From assembly GCA_013349595.1 (NCBI GenBank), contig DUZI01000294.1, forward strand, positions 1-5,844: DNA of 5,844 nucleotides, given 5' to 3'. The notes below the pieces were generated by a model, which saw only the letters and a program-made list of their open reading frames with translations, was not told the origin of the DNA and did no database searches. Of the stretch, positions 5,800-5,844 are shown in pieces (the stretch's first letter is position 1; the number at the start of each line of letters is the position of its first letter). Source of the stretch: Nitrospirota bacterium (GTDB lineage: Bacteria > Nitrospirota > Thermodesulfovibrionia > Thermodesulfovibrionales > Dissulfurispiraceae). The position numbers were made by a program, and so were the translations under genes.

Positions 5800-5844
5800 C
5801 CCAAAATCGGCGATAGCACTAAAAAGCTTAGTAAAATCAGCAAG
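5800..5844. repeat. Start of the next repeat unit, cut by window end
   Basis: This repeats 5587-5632: it begins CCCAAAA, shares GCGATAG, TAAAAA and GCTTAG, and ends with the same AAAATCAGCAAG. The differences are a three-base change after CCCAAAA, two changes after GCGATAG, one missing G and a C-to-T change. The window stops exactly at the shared CAGCAAG, so what follows cannot be seen; in the previous unit the next bases lead to the GGTGT/ACACC hairpin. Confidence 0.7.

Noticed and set aside
5577..5844. CRISPR array or integron attC array
   Set aside because: The period of 212 bp with similarity spread over the unit does not fit short repeats with unique spacers. I see neither attC core sites nor cassette genes, and no cas or integrase gene in the window.
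1..5844. Circular contig with overlapping ends
   Set aside because: Both ends lie in the same repeat family, but the last bases (CAGCAAG) do not overlap the first (AGGTTTTGTC), and the sequence following CAGCAAG in the complete unit differs from the window start.

Overview
This AT-rich window is a compact run of seven bacterial genes, with repeat-derived noncoding DNA at both ends. Six genes lie on the + strand: rplM (L13), rpsI (S9), argC, argJ, an OsmC/Ohr-family gene, and a nucleosidase best read as futalosine hydrolase (mqnB). The seventh, an AEC-family membrane transporter, is convergent on the - strand. An argC beside rplM-rpsI recalls Nitrospirota and some Desulfobacterota, and a futalosine-pathway gene fits a menaquinone-using, probably anaerobic bacterium. 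The taxonomic guess is inference from gene order and base composition, not from a search.

Layout. 1-102: a truncated copy of a dispersed repeat. 116-144: a strong sigma70-type promoter (TTGACA, 17 bp, TATTAT) for the ribosomal pair. 183-1022: rplM and rpsI, 12 bp apart. 1054-1085: an 11-bp-stem rho-independent terminator, followed after only 5 bases by the argC start, which has no Shine-Dalgarno. 1091-4538: argC and argJ (overlapping by 4 bp), then the OsmC-like gene and mqnB, each closely spaced and probably one transcript. 4547-5476: the AEC transporter, convergent with mqnB (8 bp apart), with an extended -10 just upstream of its ATG. 5477-5844: no gene; it holds two 24-bp-spaced direct repeats that resemble an insertion-sequence end, then a repeat unit of about 212 bp that starts again before the window ends. 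Inside that unit is an 86-bp segment with imperfect terminal inverted repeats and a near-perfect 8-bp flanking duplication.

How the genes fit together. rplM and rpsI supply one protein to each ribosomal subunit. ArgC and ArgJ act in the acetylated-intermediate route to ornithine and arginine. MqnB acts in menaquinone synthesis, and the OsmC-like protein is a probable thiol-dependent peroxide-detoxification or redox protein. These are housekeeping functions, and I see no new defence or biosynthetic system. The less ordinary parts are the repeats flanking the block, the nested MITE-like structure, and the start-site and regulatory architecture of argC and the transporter gene.
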